NCBI GenBank assembly: GCA_019916065.1
Contig: CM034233.1
Location: 10,174,516-10,238,515 of the forward strand
Direction: 5' to 3'
DNA length: 64,000 nt
DNA from: Vitellaria paradoxa
Lineage: Eukaryota; Streptophyta; Magnoliopsida; Ericales; Sapotaceae
This document shows, piece by piece, positions 13,101 through 29,308 of this stretch. The notes beneath the pieces were generated by a model. That model saw only the letters and a list, made by a program, of their open reading frames with translations. It was not told the origin of the DNA and searched no databases. The stretch's first letter is position 1. Every line of letters begins with the position of its first letter. Position numbers and translations under genes: made by a program.

Positions 13101-15645
13101 AAATTTATTATAATCAATGTGACTCACCTGAGGGCAACAGCAGCTGGAAAAATATATCCAACAGAGACAGTAGCTGTGGCGCCAGTGAACTGGAAAGCAT
13201 CCCATATGCTAGGAACAAAATTGGCTCCCAGAAAAATAAATCCCATCAGAGCTGCTGTCACGGAGAAGAATCTCCGGTTGTCAAAGGCAATTGGAATGGC
13301 ATAGGGAAAGATAAGGCCATCTAGGTTAAGGCGAAGGGAAAAAAATACAATTGGGAAAACAAGCATCACATGGATGCAATAGCTGACCCTCACCACATCA
13401 TTCAGCAATGAACTATAAGGGATACCAAGATCGGCATCAAAATTAGCAAGTACATCATCCAGAGTGTGATCTCCAAAGAGGAGAAATCCAAAGAAGCTGG
13501 TAGCAACATAGACAGACGAGCACAATGTGATCGATGTCCGGACAATTGACTTCATCTGGGTGGGGTCTTTTAATTCATTCTCTATTGGGTGAACTGTAAA
13601 GTCCATTAGAACAAAAAAGAATGAAAAAAATAAATAATGGCTGAAGTAAGCAATTAAAATACATCTAAATCTTGATAGCATTAACTTATTACAGATATAA
13701 TATGGCATATATTATAGACACCATCTTTTACAAAGATAATTATTCTATAAGTAGGCATCATATTAAGTGTGTGTTTGGAGTAACAAAAAGTGAGATAATT
13801 TGTGTGTTCGTAATTTATACAGTGAGATAAAAAGTGAATAACTTTTAGAGAATCTCAAAATTTTTCAGTAATTTTTAACAAACCAAACGCACCCTAAATA
13901 CATCTAAACCTTCAAAGTCAATATAATACACCATATTATATGCACCAACATTTACGAAGATAATTATTCTATAAGTTGGCACCATATTTGAAACAAATAA
14001 GAGTGGGGACCATCTATCAAGACCTTCAATCATAGAGTAATCATAGAGTATTTAAGTTGCAGTCAACAGATGGACAATTTATTATTCTCATTCAAAAGCT
14101 GGAATGAGGAATAAGTGGCCATAAATACTACTTTTCAACAACACAACCTGTGGCAAATTTTTCCTGTAGCAATTGAAAAACTCAAATTTGTCATAAAGAA
14201 CACGCATAACAAATAGAGCAAGTCACCAACATTTGGACTACATGACCATTTTCATATATATTGCCAAACAAATTTTCAGCAAAAAGAAAAAAAAAACATT
14301 TTAATTAATTTAACAACAGTTTTTAGAATAATGTGGTCTAAAAGATTCAACAACCTAGCATCTTCAAACTACAAGAATAGACTTAAAATTCTGCTGCATG
14401 AATCCATGGCTCCAACAGTATGACTTTTGCTTAAACTAGAATTTGTATGACAATGGAGCTGCCCGGTGAAGCTAACAGTCAAGGTCCTAATGCATTATTT
14501 TAACTTTACCATCATAATTTCATTTCAAATTTAAGATGAAAAGAATACCAATTTGAAAGGTTATAGAAGTTTACAGTGCAACTCTCTTTGCTATTCTAAA
14601 ATAAAATTAACAGAGGCAATGTAGAAATTAGAACTCACTGTTATGGTGGCAGATATAGGCAGTGACTAGTACGGGAACAGTTGTGAAAAGCTTCCAGAAA
14701 GATGCCTGATCAACAAGTTCAGGCAGTAGACGTGGCATTCCAATGCTTCCATTCATTAATTTAACAATAGATATTCCTGCTGTTATCACCACAAATACGA
14801 CAGCCAAGCCCACAGACAAGGCTGATGTATATCTCAATGAATCTGATACATAAAAACAAAAAAAATAAAAAAAGAATCAGCGATGTGTTACAATAACTAA
14901 AATTAAGTGGTCCATGAAACATGCACATCAACTAAGTCTGAAAACCTAGACAAGCAGTTACAAAATAATATACAATAATCAAACCAAATTCTAGTAATGG
15001 AAGATAGATCTTTGAAAATTACCCTTTGTTTTATTAATAATCATAGAGTAGCAACAGAACAATTACTAGGTTCCATATATATAAGATTACATGAATGAAC
15101 AATAAAGGAGGATAATTGGAGTTTTCAGAATCCAGATGCTCTGCAGAAATGTGGTCTTCCCACTATTTCTTAGGCCATGAGACATCCAAAACTTAGAATG
15201 CAGAAGCAACAAACAAAAACTTGAGCAAGATAAAGCATTAGAGCCAACAACAATAGGATTAGTCACGATGCTTTCGTCCATCACAGTCCGAAAGAATTAT
15301 GCCTTCACGTGAAATTTAAAAAGCTAAGTTCGTCCACGCAAGTTTTTATATATACTGTACACTTTCGCTAGTAACCGAATAGAAGACTCACCCAGGCGCT
15401 TGAATGATATAAGAGGAGCAAAAACAAGAAGGGTCGTGAGAAGCAGTAGGAAAGAACGTTTGGTGCACCAGTGTTGACCAAACCATTCTTCCATCACACC
15501 CGGATAATGGACCCCTTCTGACCACGTCCCTGACAGCACATCCCCTGTTCACAAACACCACAGATTTTCGTTTAAAATACTTCTATTATTTTCTTTCCCC
15601 GTCTCTGACCACTTCATAATCATATCATACGGTAAGCAATGAGCA

Positions 15646-15686
<41 letters not shown>

Positions 15687-16225
15687 TGAAGTTGTAAACC
15701 CTATATTTATAGGTTTTTATAATTTCTCTAAGCTCAACAGCATATAATTGAAATTGGATCAACAAAAATCTTGAATTTGTAAAATGGAAACTGAAAATTG
15801 TGAAAATTGTGGCCATAGAGATACGAATGGCTTGTACCGATTATGATCATGTAGACGACCAGCGTGCCGAGGTTGTTGATCACTATGCAGGCCTGCAAGA
15901 GATTCCGGCCGGGGCCGCCGAAGGCGTCGCCGACCAGGCCGGAGTAGGAGACCGTCTTGGAAGCTCTGGTGAACCTCAAGATCATGTCGATCGAAGCCTC
16001 GGTAAGCATAGCGGCGAGGACGATCACGATCAGACCGGGGATCATCCCCAACTGCTTAAGGGTGGCCGGCAGGGCCATGATGCCGGCCCCGACGATTGTG
16101 GTGGAGAGGTTGAAGACGGCGCCAGAGAACGATGCGCCATCCACGCCGGCCTCAAAGTCGTCATGTTTCTGCGGGAGGAGCGGCGCTTTGGGGCTCCGTC
16201 GGTACTTCCGGTCGGGGAAGGTCAT
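10183..16225 (-). CDS. AVT6: AVT6-type vacuolar amino-acid transporter, 445 aa, five exons
   Basis: Minus-strand exons: 16225-15838, 15544-15392, 14842-14639, 13593-13128, 10309-10183. Their sum is 1338 nt, 445 codons plus TAG, with phase kept across every GT-AG junction. The protein opens with a short basic cytosolic tail and then the Aa_trans (SLC32/36/38-like) signature STTIVGAGIMALP at about residue 41. Other marks are ASKTVSYSGLVGDAFG, GDVLSG across junction 1/2, RLDSLRYTSALSVGLAVVF across 2/3, YICHHNIHPIENEL across 3/4 and a final DTHGISTQKDRL...ISSDIY tail. About 11 membrane helices are expected. Known family members export neutral and acidic amino acids from the vacuole using the proton gradient; that role is inferred here. 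The ATG at 16225 is the first Met before the family block. Intron 4 (10310-13127) is unusually long and holds LTR-like DNA. The AVT6 subtype is not resolved. Confidence 0.93.
10310..13127 (-). other. Large intron 4 of the AVT6-like gene
   Basis: A 2.8-kb intron between the GTGAGT donor at 13127 and the CTACAG acceptor at 10310. It contains an (AT)n tract near 10782-10800, a TTTGG-type MITE-like block at about 11497-11740 (related to 47742-48010) and LTR-like DNA at 11820-12990. The open frames inside it have no recognisable domain. Confidence 0.7.
11820..12990 (+). mobile_element. Possible decayed LTR
   Basis: The stretch has an LTR-like order: a promoter-like TATTTAAAGGG at about 12481, a leader with GAGAGG motifs, then ending signatures common in plant LTRs (GAGGTTTTTCCCGG, AAAATCTTGTGCCTCTC). 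I could not find matching TG...CA ends or a target duplication, and no gag or pol coding sequence is present. It could also be ordinary intron sequence. Confidence 0.3.
13767..13894. mobile_element. Tourist-like MITE (family T, copy 3) in AVT6 intron 3
   Basis: A 128-bp element flanked by TAA (13764-13766 and 13895-13897). Ends are GTGTGTGTTTGGAG and its inverse ending CCAAACGCACCC. The core GTTCGTAATTTATACAGTGAGA is shared with the other copies. Confidence 0.7.
15649..15686. repeat. (AAT)n microsatellite in AVT6 intron 1
   Basis: Uninterrupted trinucleotide run inside the first intron of the transporter gene. Confidence 0.9.
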
Positions 16226-17962
16226 GATCGTCTTTTTAGTCCGAAAAATTTGGGCCTCCGGTTTGGGAGAACTTAAAACAGAAGGAGGACAGGACCACCA
16301 ATCGACACCGCAACCGCCTTTAATACGGGGAATTTACGCGGGAATGAATTTAGAAAAAAGGATTTTTTATTAGGTAAAATAAGCGAGAAGATGACACGTA
16401 GGAAAGCAACGTCATTGGGTCCCACTAGACATCGTCAAGAAGCTTCGTAGGCTCCGATCCGACCGTTGTGCGGCCGGTTCTAAGAAGACAATCGGATCGT
16501 GAAGAGAATAACAGAAAAGGGAGGTTTGGTAGGGCTGTCAAATGTTTGTCAAAACTTTAGAAAGGTCATTGTTTGTTGGGCTTCCAAACGTTGAATTGGT
16601 TCCAACGGCTCACTCAGCGTTTTGCCTTTTGCTGTTCCGTCGCCGGTGCACAAGAGATGCTTAGCGTGCATTCTACTTCTAAGCTAATTAATTTAAATTA
16701 TAATGTAAAACTAACAAAATTTATTAAATTTGACTACGTTTATGTCTCAATAATCAAAATTAGTTGAAAATTTTTGATAAAATAAAATATATTTTACCCA
16801 CTTTTATATTAAAATGAAATATTTTTTATTTTTTAAATAGACTCAATATATAATTTAAAGAAAATTTTGTTGTCTTTTGTACAAATATATATGAACTTCC
16901 GTAGCACATGAAGTATAAATCTTATAAAATTTAATAAATTTTATCAATTTTATACTTTAGCTCAAGGCACCTCCTGAACTCCCTGCTACACTTGTGAAAA
17001 GAAAATTGTTAATTCATCGTAGGATAGAGCAAAAAATTTTATTATAATAACTTAGTTGCGGTAATTTTGTAAATAAATTATATATTTATAGGACTTATTT
17101 TTTTTTTTGAAAACAATATATTCAAACTTATCCACATCATTCTAATTAAATATTGTAATTGTATGACATTGTCCTCGTTAAAATTAGATAACCTCGAGCA
17201 TATTTTCATATATATTTGGGTTGAAAAATACTATTGAACTAGATAAATTTATCAAAAGATAAAACCAACATGATGTGATAACGATGATTAAAATAAACTT
17301 TTGTAATTTTATTAGTCTGAAATAATAAGCCTAAAAACGCACACAGCCTTCTAGAATATATTTAAATAAAATTTACCTCCTAAGATTAGCCCGAGTAATT
17401 TGTGAGTATGCGAAATCACATGGGGTTGATTTCTAACTTAAGAGAGATGTGCGTGAGAGGTAGCGTACATCTCTCCAATTTACCCATCAACTACACGGTC
17501 TGTTAAGGATTACAATAAACCCATGAGAGTTCTAAGTTATCAAAAAAAAAATATTTAAATAAAATTTTCTAGTCCCGTAACATTATCCTTGGGTTATCCT
17601 TGGGTTAGGAATATTACAATTTACCAAAATGCCAGCCTTGCACATGAAAAATAAATAAATAAATATATAATAAAAAAATAAAAAGATGACTTGATTCAGA
17701 ATAAACAGAACAACGTAACAAAAACTCAAATACAAAGACACAGGTGCAACAAAGAAAATCTGCTTAATTGGGTTAACATTCACAGGATAGTCATTCAGTA
17801 AATATAACTTTTACTAAGGATTTGTCGCGACTGAAGCTCGCATTCATCATTCATAGTATACAAAAGAAAGAAGATAAAGTGGCGGCCTTACAAAATTTAA
17901 CAAAATGCTGATGAGCAAAATTAGAAGAACTGCCATCAACTCTGATATCATAAGAGCCGTCA
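16226..17962. other. Intergenic region between two minus-strand genes
   Basis: The first 350 bp upstream of the AVT6 start are relatively GC-rich and should hold its 5' UTR and promoter. The rest is AT-rich with no gene visible. A short tandem GGGTTATCCTT lies near 17590. The lower end includes the 3' end of the next gene. Confidence 0.4.
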
Positions 17963-20156
17963 TTATTTTCTCTTTCTTTTGGAGCTCTTGGTTGTATTAC
18001 CCTTGACATCAGGTTGTGCTAAGGATGTTGCCGACTTAGCCCCTACAGCCGAACTCCACAGGGCCCTTTCTACATCTGATGGTGTGATTATATCCCCTTC
18101 TGTACTTAATTCCTACAAATGGTTTCAAAAATGGTAGCACCAACGGACCAGTTGTAGCACACAAAAAATGGAGTGACCCAGATAAGAAGATACCTATTTG
18201 CAAATATTCAAGTTTTTCGACACTTTGATGGAAAATATAAAATTTATTAATTACACAATATTGTAGCAATCAATCTTCCACCGATAAGAAATCGGGCCGT
18301 AAATGAGAGTAAATGGTCACTAACAGAATCATTCATTCATTAGAAAATATTTGTTCCAATACTTAGTCTTGAGCTTTCATAGAAAAGTTCCCCAAGAATT
18401 AGAAAGAGCTGCACGGGAAAGCTAGGGAAACGACAAAAACAAACACAAACAAACAACAAAAGAAAACACCGATGACCACCAGAAATATGAAATCAAACTA
18501 CGTAGAGGTCCTGGAGTCCATTTCCAGCACCACTGACACTGAGATTAGCTCTGCCCACAAGAGGTCAGAGAGATAAAAATTGGTGACTATCACCATAGCT
18601 TAGCTGAGTGAGCCAGAAATTTACAGAATCTGATAGATTGAGGCATTTACTAGCAACCGGCCTCTAAAGGGGTCTTGGGTTGCTCTCCGTTAAAAAAAAA
18701 AATTGACCTCGAATGTCTAACCAGCCAATTTCTAAAGTAGGTCAATTTTCAGTATTTCGACTCTCTCTATTAGCCTGCTCTCCATGAGTCCATGGTGATC
18801 ATGTAGCAGAGTCAAGATCGGTCGTGTATATATATGACAACTCATTACTTATTTAGGTGTAATCATGGGGATTGCAGTACCCTATCTTCCGGGTAAAGTG
18901 GGGACTTGTCCCATATGGGCCATATCACCCAGCTTCAAAGCTTTTAATTACAAGAAATCAATTTTTTTTTTTCCATCTTATGACTTTTTTATCTATCGAA
19001 AATTTGAATTCATTTTTATTTTTGATAATTTTTAAGTATAGTATTTATATCGTAAAAAAAACTTAAAAATAAGAGAATCTATGCATGGATTAAAAAAAAT
19101 TAATTATTTTACCAAACGTAAAATTTACTATTTTCAAGTTTTTTTAATTTTTTTTTAATTTGAAATTGTGACTTATATGCCTAGAAGCTATAAAACCAAA
19201 AACAAAACAGGAAAAAAAAAATCAAGTTTTAGTGGTAAAAAGATGGTATAAAACAAAAAAGTTGGCTAGAAAAAACCACAACAAACTAAGCTTCAACCTC
19301 AATCTCATGCCAATATCTGCCAAACGATCCAGTCATATTTGCTTACCACAAAACTTGAGCTAATAATTACTAAAATCCTTAAAATCAATACTCTGCGATC
19401 CAGTGATTCCATTTCGTATGAATTGAATGAAATATAGAAAGAGAACCAAACCTTAGCTTTGCCCTGTAGTTTATCAACAAATACTAGATACTGCTTCAAT
19501 GTATAGTCTTTCGAGTTACCAAGAGCAGCCACCATTGCCTTTATTCACCAATTTTTGCGACAAAACCATCAAAGCAAGTCCAAAATCAACACACACACAC
19601 ACAAAAAATAGTATTTTTTGACAAACAAAGCAAACAACAAAACACACTCACCTCATCGGACATGAATGGAGCGACATCGGGGGCATAGGCGGCCAGGACA
19701 GCCGACGCGGTGGCGGGACCAACACCCTTCAAGACTGTGAGCTCCGTCACGGCCTTGGAGATGTCAGGCAGAGATTGGAAGGCCTTTCGAGAGGCGGATT
19801 TGACCACCTCCTCGTCCAGTGACGAAACGAAGTCCAACAGCCGCGGCCTGAAATTCAGATACACAATCATCAAAATCAAAACGTACAGAATCCATACAGA
19901 GACTAAAATGATACGGAGAGGCAGAAAAGAGATTGTGCCTCCATTTGCCGCGGGTGAGCTTCCACTGCATGAGCTTGGAGAGCTCGGAGGTGGTGATGTA
20001 GGGATTAGGGTTTCGCTGGCGGAGGAGAGAAGGGAGTTCGTTGGTGTAGAAGTGGTCAAGAGAAACGAGGTTGGGTTTGTTCAGAGATTCGATTCGACTT
20101 ATGTAAGAAGAGAGAGCCTCTTTCCACAGACTCAAATCTGAGCATTTCAATTCCAT
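17963..20156 (-). CDS. Conserved helix-hairpin-helix-like protein, 216 aa, four exons
   Basis: Minus-strand exons: 20156-19939, 19847-19652, 19538-19452, 18112-17963; 651 nt, 216 codons plus TAA. The protein starts MELKCSDLSLWKEAL. A basic stretch MQWKLTRGKWRPRLLDF crosses junction 1/2, followed by ISKAVTELTVLKGVGPATA, which has the hairpin shape LxGVGPxTA of HhH DNA-binding motifs (about residues 103-121). The tail is very basic (KSSKRKRK, a likely nuclear signal). It has no catalytic Lys/Asp that would mark it as a HhH-GPD glycosylase, so I do not assign an enzymatic activity; a DNA- or RNA-related role is inference. Intron 1 uses AG|GCACAA as its most likely donor; a GT donor 24 nt further on (CC|GTATCA) also keeps frame. 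Intron 3 is 1.3 kb. Confidence 0.85.
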
Positions 20157-20626
20157 CTCTCTCTGGTATGAATGTTACAGACTTCACAGTTGGGGATTTC
20201 GGGTTCGGGCTCCATGAGCTCGTGCCTTTTGTGGCAGTTCTTTAAAATAATAAGGAACAGTGATGATTTTGCCGCTAGATTGGTTACTTTCTAGGTTATT
20301 TTCACAACGTTGACGTGTGTGCAGGATTATTTGACTTCTCAAAATTTAAACATGGGCCAATTTGGCAATAAATGAGCAACCAGTTATTAATTTTTAATTT
20401 TTTTAAATAATTAAATTTATACTTTCACATTTAAATTTTTTTTAAATCTTAAATAATAAAAATATTAAATTAACAAAAAAATGTAAAAATTAGTTACTTA
20501 AAAATTAAATTTTTTTCTTTTATAAACAAAAAAAAACTAATTTTTTAATAATTAGTGAGTAGTTATTAAAAAAAAAAACTAGTTTTTCTCCCTAAACTTA
20601 GCTTGAGATTTTGTTTGGAAACCTTA

Positions 20627-20754
20627 GGGTGAGTTTGGTTTGCAAACAAACTCCAAAAAACTCTATAAATCTCTGTTAACTTTATATCACATCAACTTTT
20701 TTCTTTCACTGTACGCATTACGAACTCTCAATTTATCTCACTCCACACTCACCC
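20627..20754. mobile_element. Tourist-like MITE (family T, copy 4)
   Basis: A 128-bp element flanked by TTA on both sides (20624-20626, 20755-20757). Ends are GGGTGAGTTTGG and, inverted, CTCCACACTCACCC. The core TGTACGCATTACGAACTC is the reverse complement of the family core. Confidence 0.75.
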
Positions 20755-20764
20755 TTAATTGGCT

Positions 20765-21089
20765 TCCCAGTTTTTAGCTGTGCAATTTAAAATACTTATT
20801 TTAAGCTTATTTTTCATTTTGTATTCTTGAAAATTAGAAAAATAATTCAAAATGCACTGGTTACTTATATTTTCAAAATTTATTTTAAAAAACAGAAAAT
20901 GAGTTTACACATAAAATGTAAAAAATTAAAATTTATTTCGAGTATTTTTAACCCAAAATAAGAAAAATCCCAAAACACAAAAAATAGAAAATGTCAAATT
21001 AAATGTATTTTCAATATTCTTAAAAAAAATAAAAAAAATAAAAAGAAAATACAAAACAAAAATTATAAGTACAAACCAAATGCCAACTA
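20765..21089 (+). repeat. Dispersed AT-rich repeat, family F copy 1
   Basis: Aligns by eye with 28205-28521 in the same orientation. Shared phrases in order: TCAAAATGCA, TATTTTCAAAAT, GAGTTTACA.ATAAAATGTAAA, CACAAAAAATAGAAAATGTCAAA and a final TACAAACCAAAT. The function and transposon class are unknown. Confidence 0.55.
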
Positions 21090-23828
21090 ATTGTTTAGTT
21101 TTTTTTTTTTTAAAGGATTAAATTTGTCCTCTTAAATTTTAAAATTCCTTTAAAGTATGAAGGGCAAAAATGTTAAATTAACAAATATTTTAAAAGATAA
21201 CTACTAAAAAATAACTTTTTTTCTTCTCAAACACCAAAAAAAAAAAAATTTAAACTTTTTAGTGACTCACTTATAGAAAGGAACCCAACAAAAAAAAAAA
21301 AAGAAAGAAAACAAACTTTTTTTTCTTTCCAAACTAAGCCTCAAATCAAAATTCATTTATTTATACTTTTATTGCGAGTATTAGTAATATATTTAAATTT
21401 ATGATAGATAAAAATAATTATATATAAAACGTTACACAATGTTTAGCGTAAAAAAATGTAATTTTTAAACATTGAAAAAATAAAAGCATGTCAAAAATTC
21501 AACCAACAAAAAAAAAAAAAAAACAAACAAACAAACAATTATAAACTTTAAAAAAATGTGCAACAAAAATAAAAAGTTAGACAATCTGACCTTATCTCAA
21601 AATTTTAAGATAAAAATAACATTTAATGGTAAAACTCAAAAAAAAAAAAATTCAATATCCCTAACAATTTCTAGAAAATGAAAAATACGTGTTGATTCTC
21701 TAAATAAAAAATAAAACACAAAAAAATAATAATAATAATAATACATATGTTAGATCGTAAATAATTTTTGATACTTCAACTATGACATTTAATATTCAAA
21801 CACTAAAAAGAAAAAAATCAAACACCTCCTAATAATAACAAAATGATACACTATAAATTTACCCCAAGAAAATATTTAAAAAAAAAAAGACGATTCACCA
21901 CGTGGCATCATTTTACTTGTTCATCTATGTGCCTGACCCCATTTAGGAATAATACATGATTCATGGATGTGCGATTTCATTCTTTCACTTGTTTGGTCTC
22001 ACCAATTGTAAGAAACTCAAATAAATGGTAAGATTGTACCACATTATGATATTTATCACCAAAATACTCAATCCCAAATAGAATTATTATTTATATATAT
22101 ATTTTCACGTAAAAGAATTATTCTTTTATTAATATTATATATATAAATTTTCTAATAAATAGTAGATTTGTAAAGCATACAAAAAAAAAAAAAAATTATC
22201 GGTTCAAACCAACCCCCTCCTGCTCCGAGAAAAATCTGATAATTACAACTAATACTTGTATCAGTGAAATTACTTATGGGTACTTGACTAATGCCCGCAT
22301 GTGCGGATCCAAATATTTTGTTGAGTGAGAATAAAATTTAAAATAAAGTAAACATTAAAAATTTTTGAATAACAACCAAATTTCAGTGAGAATAATTTAT
22401 ATATTTATATATTAAAAAATAAAAAAAATTATATAAAATATACAAACTTTTAACAATCAGTGAAAATAACTATTCCCACTCATCCTTTCATAGATCTGCC
22501 CCTGCTTGTATTGAATTCAACTTTTGCATTGTAATTCTTCTCCCTTGTGACGCCTCAGCCAACCAACCCCACGTCGTAGCCTGGTTTATATATACACACA
22601 CGCACATATATATATATATATATATACATATGTATGAACTCTATGCATGGGCATTGTTAAGCATCCTATGTTCAACTTGGCAACTGCCCTTCATGTGAGG
22701 CTGTAAATCACACACACATACCCGTTGCTTTATAAGTCACATGCCTTGACTGGACCCCCCCGCATTAGTTGGCTCAAAAAAATGACGATTTGTTTAATAG
22801 CACTGAAAGTCGTCAAAATTTATTAATTTTAATTAATTTTTATATGTTATTAATCAAAATTTTTTATATATTATTTTTATGTCACATTTTTTTTACTTTT
22901 ATTATATTTTTTTATTAATTTTTTATCAATCAAACATTCCCAACATCTCTTTGGGACGGTCAAATTAATTATCAATCGGATTCAAGGACCACTTTTGTGT
23001 TTCTTAGTTAACGGTATTGATTACGTACCACATGCAAATATAGATATTAGTTATAATTAAGAAAACAATTAATGCACGGAGCATGAGATTTCTGTGAAGC
23101 AAACCAACTTTTGTCATTTTGACAAGCTAGTACAGCAGTTAGTTAACAGGATCGTTCCCAGTCCCATAATTTATAATTAGAACAGTTAATTTTAAATTTA
23201 ATAATTCAGATATATTTATATTTATTTTAAATTAAATGGTGTAAATATACCTAAATTGTTAAATTTTAATTCAACAATCACTAATTTAATGTTTAGGAAT
23301 TGTTTTAGCCATGTCAGCCTTATCCTTTTCTCATTTAAAGTTTAATGTTTTAGAGAGAGTGTAAAGGGATTTAAAAAATACTAAAATATTTAATTTTTGT
23401 TAACTTTTTAATTTTTCAATTAAATTTAGTCATATGTCATTTTTATACCAATTTTTGATTTTTTTTAAACAAACTAAATACCATCTTAATCTCGAAGGGC
23501 CTTTCAATATATATATATATATATATATATAATAATATAGCTTGACTTTTAATCAAACGTGGTGATGACTTGAAACTAAATCTCTTTTGTTTTAATATAT
23601 TTTTTAAATGAAAAAAAAAAACAAATCAACATTCTTAAAAGGTCAGTTATATAATGTGGACTGCTCTTATAACGTTCCAATCAATACAAATGGTAAGTAA
23701 TTAAATTGAAACTTCATAATCCAAACAAAATTACAATCTTTTCTTATTTTCAAAATATAAATAAATAAACAAATAAATAATAGATTCCCTTGGTCTGACT
23801 GCACAGGATCAATACCCGTGAAGCACTG

Positions 23829-23835
23829 TATAAAA
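23829..23835 (+). promoter_or_regulatory. TATA box of the squalene epoxidase gene
   Basis: TATAAAA followed by GG, about 290 bp upstream of the start codon. It is the only strong TATA in the expected range. The 5' UTR then carries a GA tract at 23966-23998. Confidence 0.6.
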
Positions 23836-23960
23836 GGACATCTGTCCGAAAAACTCCCATCACATGGTCACTCTCTCGTCCTAACAAAAAAGCGAAGCTT
23901 TCAGCCAAAATCGGAAAAGCCAGCCAGGACGGAGATGACAGAGAAGGCCGTTTAAAGAAA

Positions 23961-23965
<5 letters not shown>

Positions 23966-23998
<33 letters not shown>
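23966..23998 (+). repeat. (GA)n tract in the 5' UTR of squalene epoxidase
   Basis: A long AG/GA run ending in a G stretch, within the presumed leader. Intron 1 has a matching CT run at about 24383-24413. GA/CT tracts are common in plant leaders and can bind BPC/GAF factors; a role here is inference. Confidence 0.75.
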
Positions 23999-24003
<5 letters not shown>

Positions 24004-24115
24004 ACAGAGAGTTTTTATAGAGAGAAAGGAGCGAAGTCGCCGTCGTCGGCGTGTTGGTCGTTGCTATCTTCTTTGTCTCGATCTCATCTCAACGTTCGAT
24101 TTGCATTCTGCAAAT

Positions 24116-27420
<3,305 letters not shown>

Positions 27421-29308
27421 GGTTGTGAAAGCAGAACTATGCGCCAAAATCTGACCTCTCTTGATCCGGGGAACATGTTTAACACTCTGTGATGCTGTCA
27501 AGACTGACTAGTTCTTCAAAGTAACAGCTTTCCCTTGGGTGAAAGTTTGGTCAGTTTGTCTGTTAAATTGTGAATTATCTGGTATTTTTGTCATTAGGCA
27601 ATCATTGTAATCGTAGTATGTTGATTACATTTCTCAGAAATCAAAATTTCACTCAATTTCGGATTTGTATTTCTATCTTTTTGGGTTTACCACAACCATC
27701 CCCATTTTACTAGATGTTTAGTGGTAAGTTCACCTCTAAAATTTATGACAAGTTTCTCAAAATAATAATAATAATAATAATAATGGTGACAAATACTCTC
27801 TTTAACAAGAAAAATGTATTTTTCTCAAACATTTTTGTCGTGTAATCGATAAGACGATGATAATTACAATGAAGCAACTGGTGATAGTTTCCAGGTCTTT
27901 GCTTCTGTCTTACTGGTTCGCACAAATTGGGGAATATCTGGATGCCCTCTTATAGTAGCCCTGACATTTTCTACATGCCATTTTTGAGGATCTGTATCAA
28001 CGCAAGTACAGAACCTAGCTGGCAATCGGCTTCACAGCTCTGGACAAATATCAAAAATTTCCAAGAAAATGATTCCATCACTTCCCCGGATCATCATCCA
28101 CGGCAACAACTACAATTTCTTACGGTAGCTTTGCTATCAAGTACAGTGAAAATTTTCAGGCTCCCACACTTATAAATAGAAACATTTTGGGGAAAAATAT
28201 CACAAATTTAGGTATAATTTGTTATATTTGTTTTAATCTCATTTTTTTATTTTGTGATTTTAAAAATAAGAAAAACAACTCAAAATGCATTTTTGATCAT
28301 TTGTATTTTCAAAATCTGTTTTAAAAAACAAAAAAATAAGGAGTTTACAGATAAAATGTAAAATGAAAAAAATCGTTTGGAGCATTTTCATCCCAAACAA
28401 AGGAAAATCTAAAAGCACAAAAAATAGAAAATGTCAAAAACCAAATATATTTTCTATTTTTCTTATTTTTAAAATACATAAAACAAAAAATAAAAAATAA
28501 AAATACAAACCAAATAGCCCCTCAATCTTTTCTATTTCTTTTCTGGTTTACAAGACTTTCTTGTAAGAAAATTTTGATTTTGAATTTTTATTCTTTATTT
28601 TCAGATGTAAGTATGTTATCACATCTTTAAAACTAATTTCTTAAAAACACTTACAAATGGCTGAAAATTCAGGCTTTTTTTTTTTTTTAACCGGCTTGTA
28701 GTTTTTACTATTTTTATGCATTTTTTTAAATATATAAATAACACGTCCAAAATCTATCCCCTAAAAAATTAAAATTTGCTCAAAAGAAGTAACATAATAA
28801 TAATAATCATCATTTACCAAAAAAAGCTAGCTTCTGATTTTTTTCCCGAAAACAATTTGATCCATCCAATCACCATGAATTTATATAGACATCTTCATCA
28901 TGAGATTGAGCATCCGGTGAATTATAACTGATACATGAACTATGAAATGCCATTAAACAAGCATCAAGCACTAGCTAGCAACAAAGATGATTTATTTATA
29001 TTTTCTACATAATTGCATGAATGAAGACATGCCTTATGAATCCAAGGAGGAGCTCTGAGTTCTTTCCATACTGAACAGAATCACCAGATTCAAATTGGCG
29101 TAAGCCTAGATTGTCAATCTAACTGCTCAAATGGTATGATAAAATTTTGCTATGTTGGGTTGCTGAAACCCTACAGGCACAAACTAAAACCCAAACAAAC
29201 AAAATGGAAAGAATATTTTGCAGTGGGCTCCCGGGATCACTGAGAAGTAATAACAGCACCAGCGTCAGTCTCCCCAACTGTTCCTCAAATCTACAATTTT
29301 TTCGAATT
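27421..29308. other. 3' region between convergent genes
   Basis: The first 200 bp are the likely 3' UTR of squalene epoxidase. An (AAT)n run lies at about 27761-27784. A family F repeat occupies 28205-28521. The segment 27930-28180 is less AT-rich but has only short frames with no domain. The end near 29310 is the 3' end of the minus-strand J-domain gene. Confidence 0.5.
28205..28521 (+). repeat. Dispersed AT-rich repeat, family F copy 2
   Basis: Second copy of the repeat at 20765-21089, same orientation. It contains AACTCAAAATGCATTTTTG, GGAGTTTACAGATAAAATG, AGAAAATGTCAAAAACC and ends TACAAACCAAATAGCC. The two copies flank the squalene epoxidase gene. Confidence 0.55.

Larger units (their letters stand above)
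20160..23800. other. Intergenic region rich in small AT-rich repeats
   Basis: Between the divergent HhH-like gene and squalene epoxidase there is no gene that I can support. Contents include a Tourist-like MITE (20627-20754), a family F repeat (20765-21089), a TTTGG-type block (21090-21340), many poly-A runs, (AT)n tracts at about 22607-22626 and 23509-23530, and a TATATATAC promoter-like motif near 22588 with no open frame after it. Confidence 0.5.

Noticed and set aside
15800..16373. Plus-strand open frames of 138 and 158 codons
   Set aside because: They lie antisense to exon 1 of the AVT6-like gene, which is GC-rich and gives long opposing frames. The minus-strand reading has clear family motifs.
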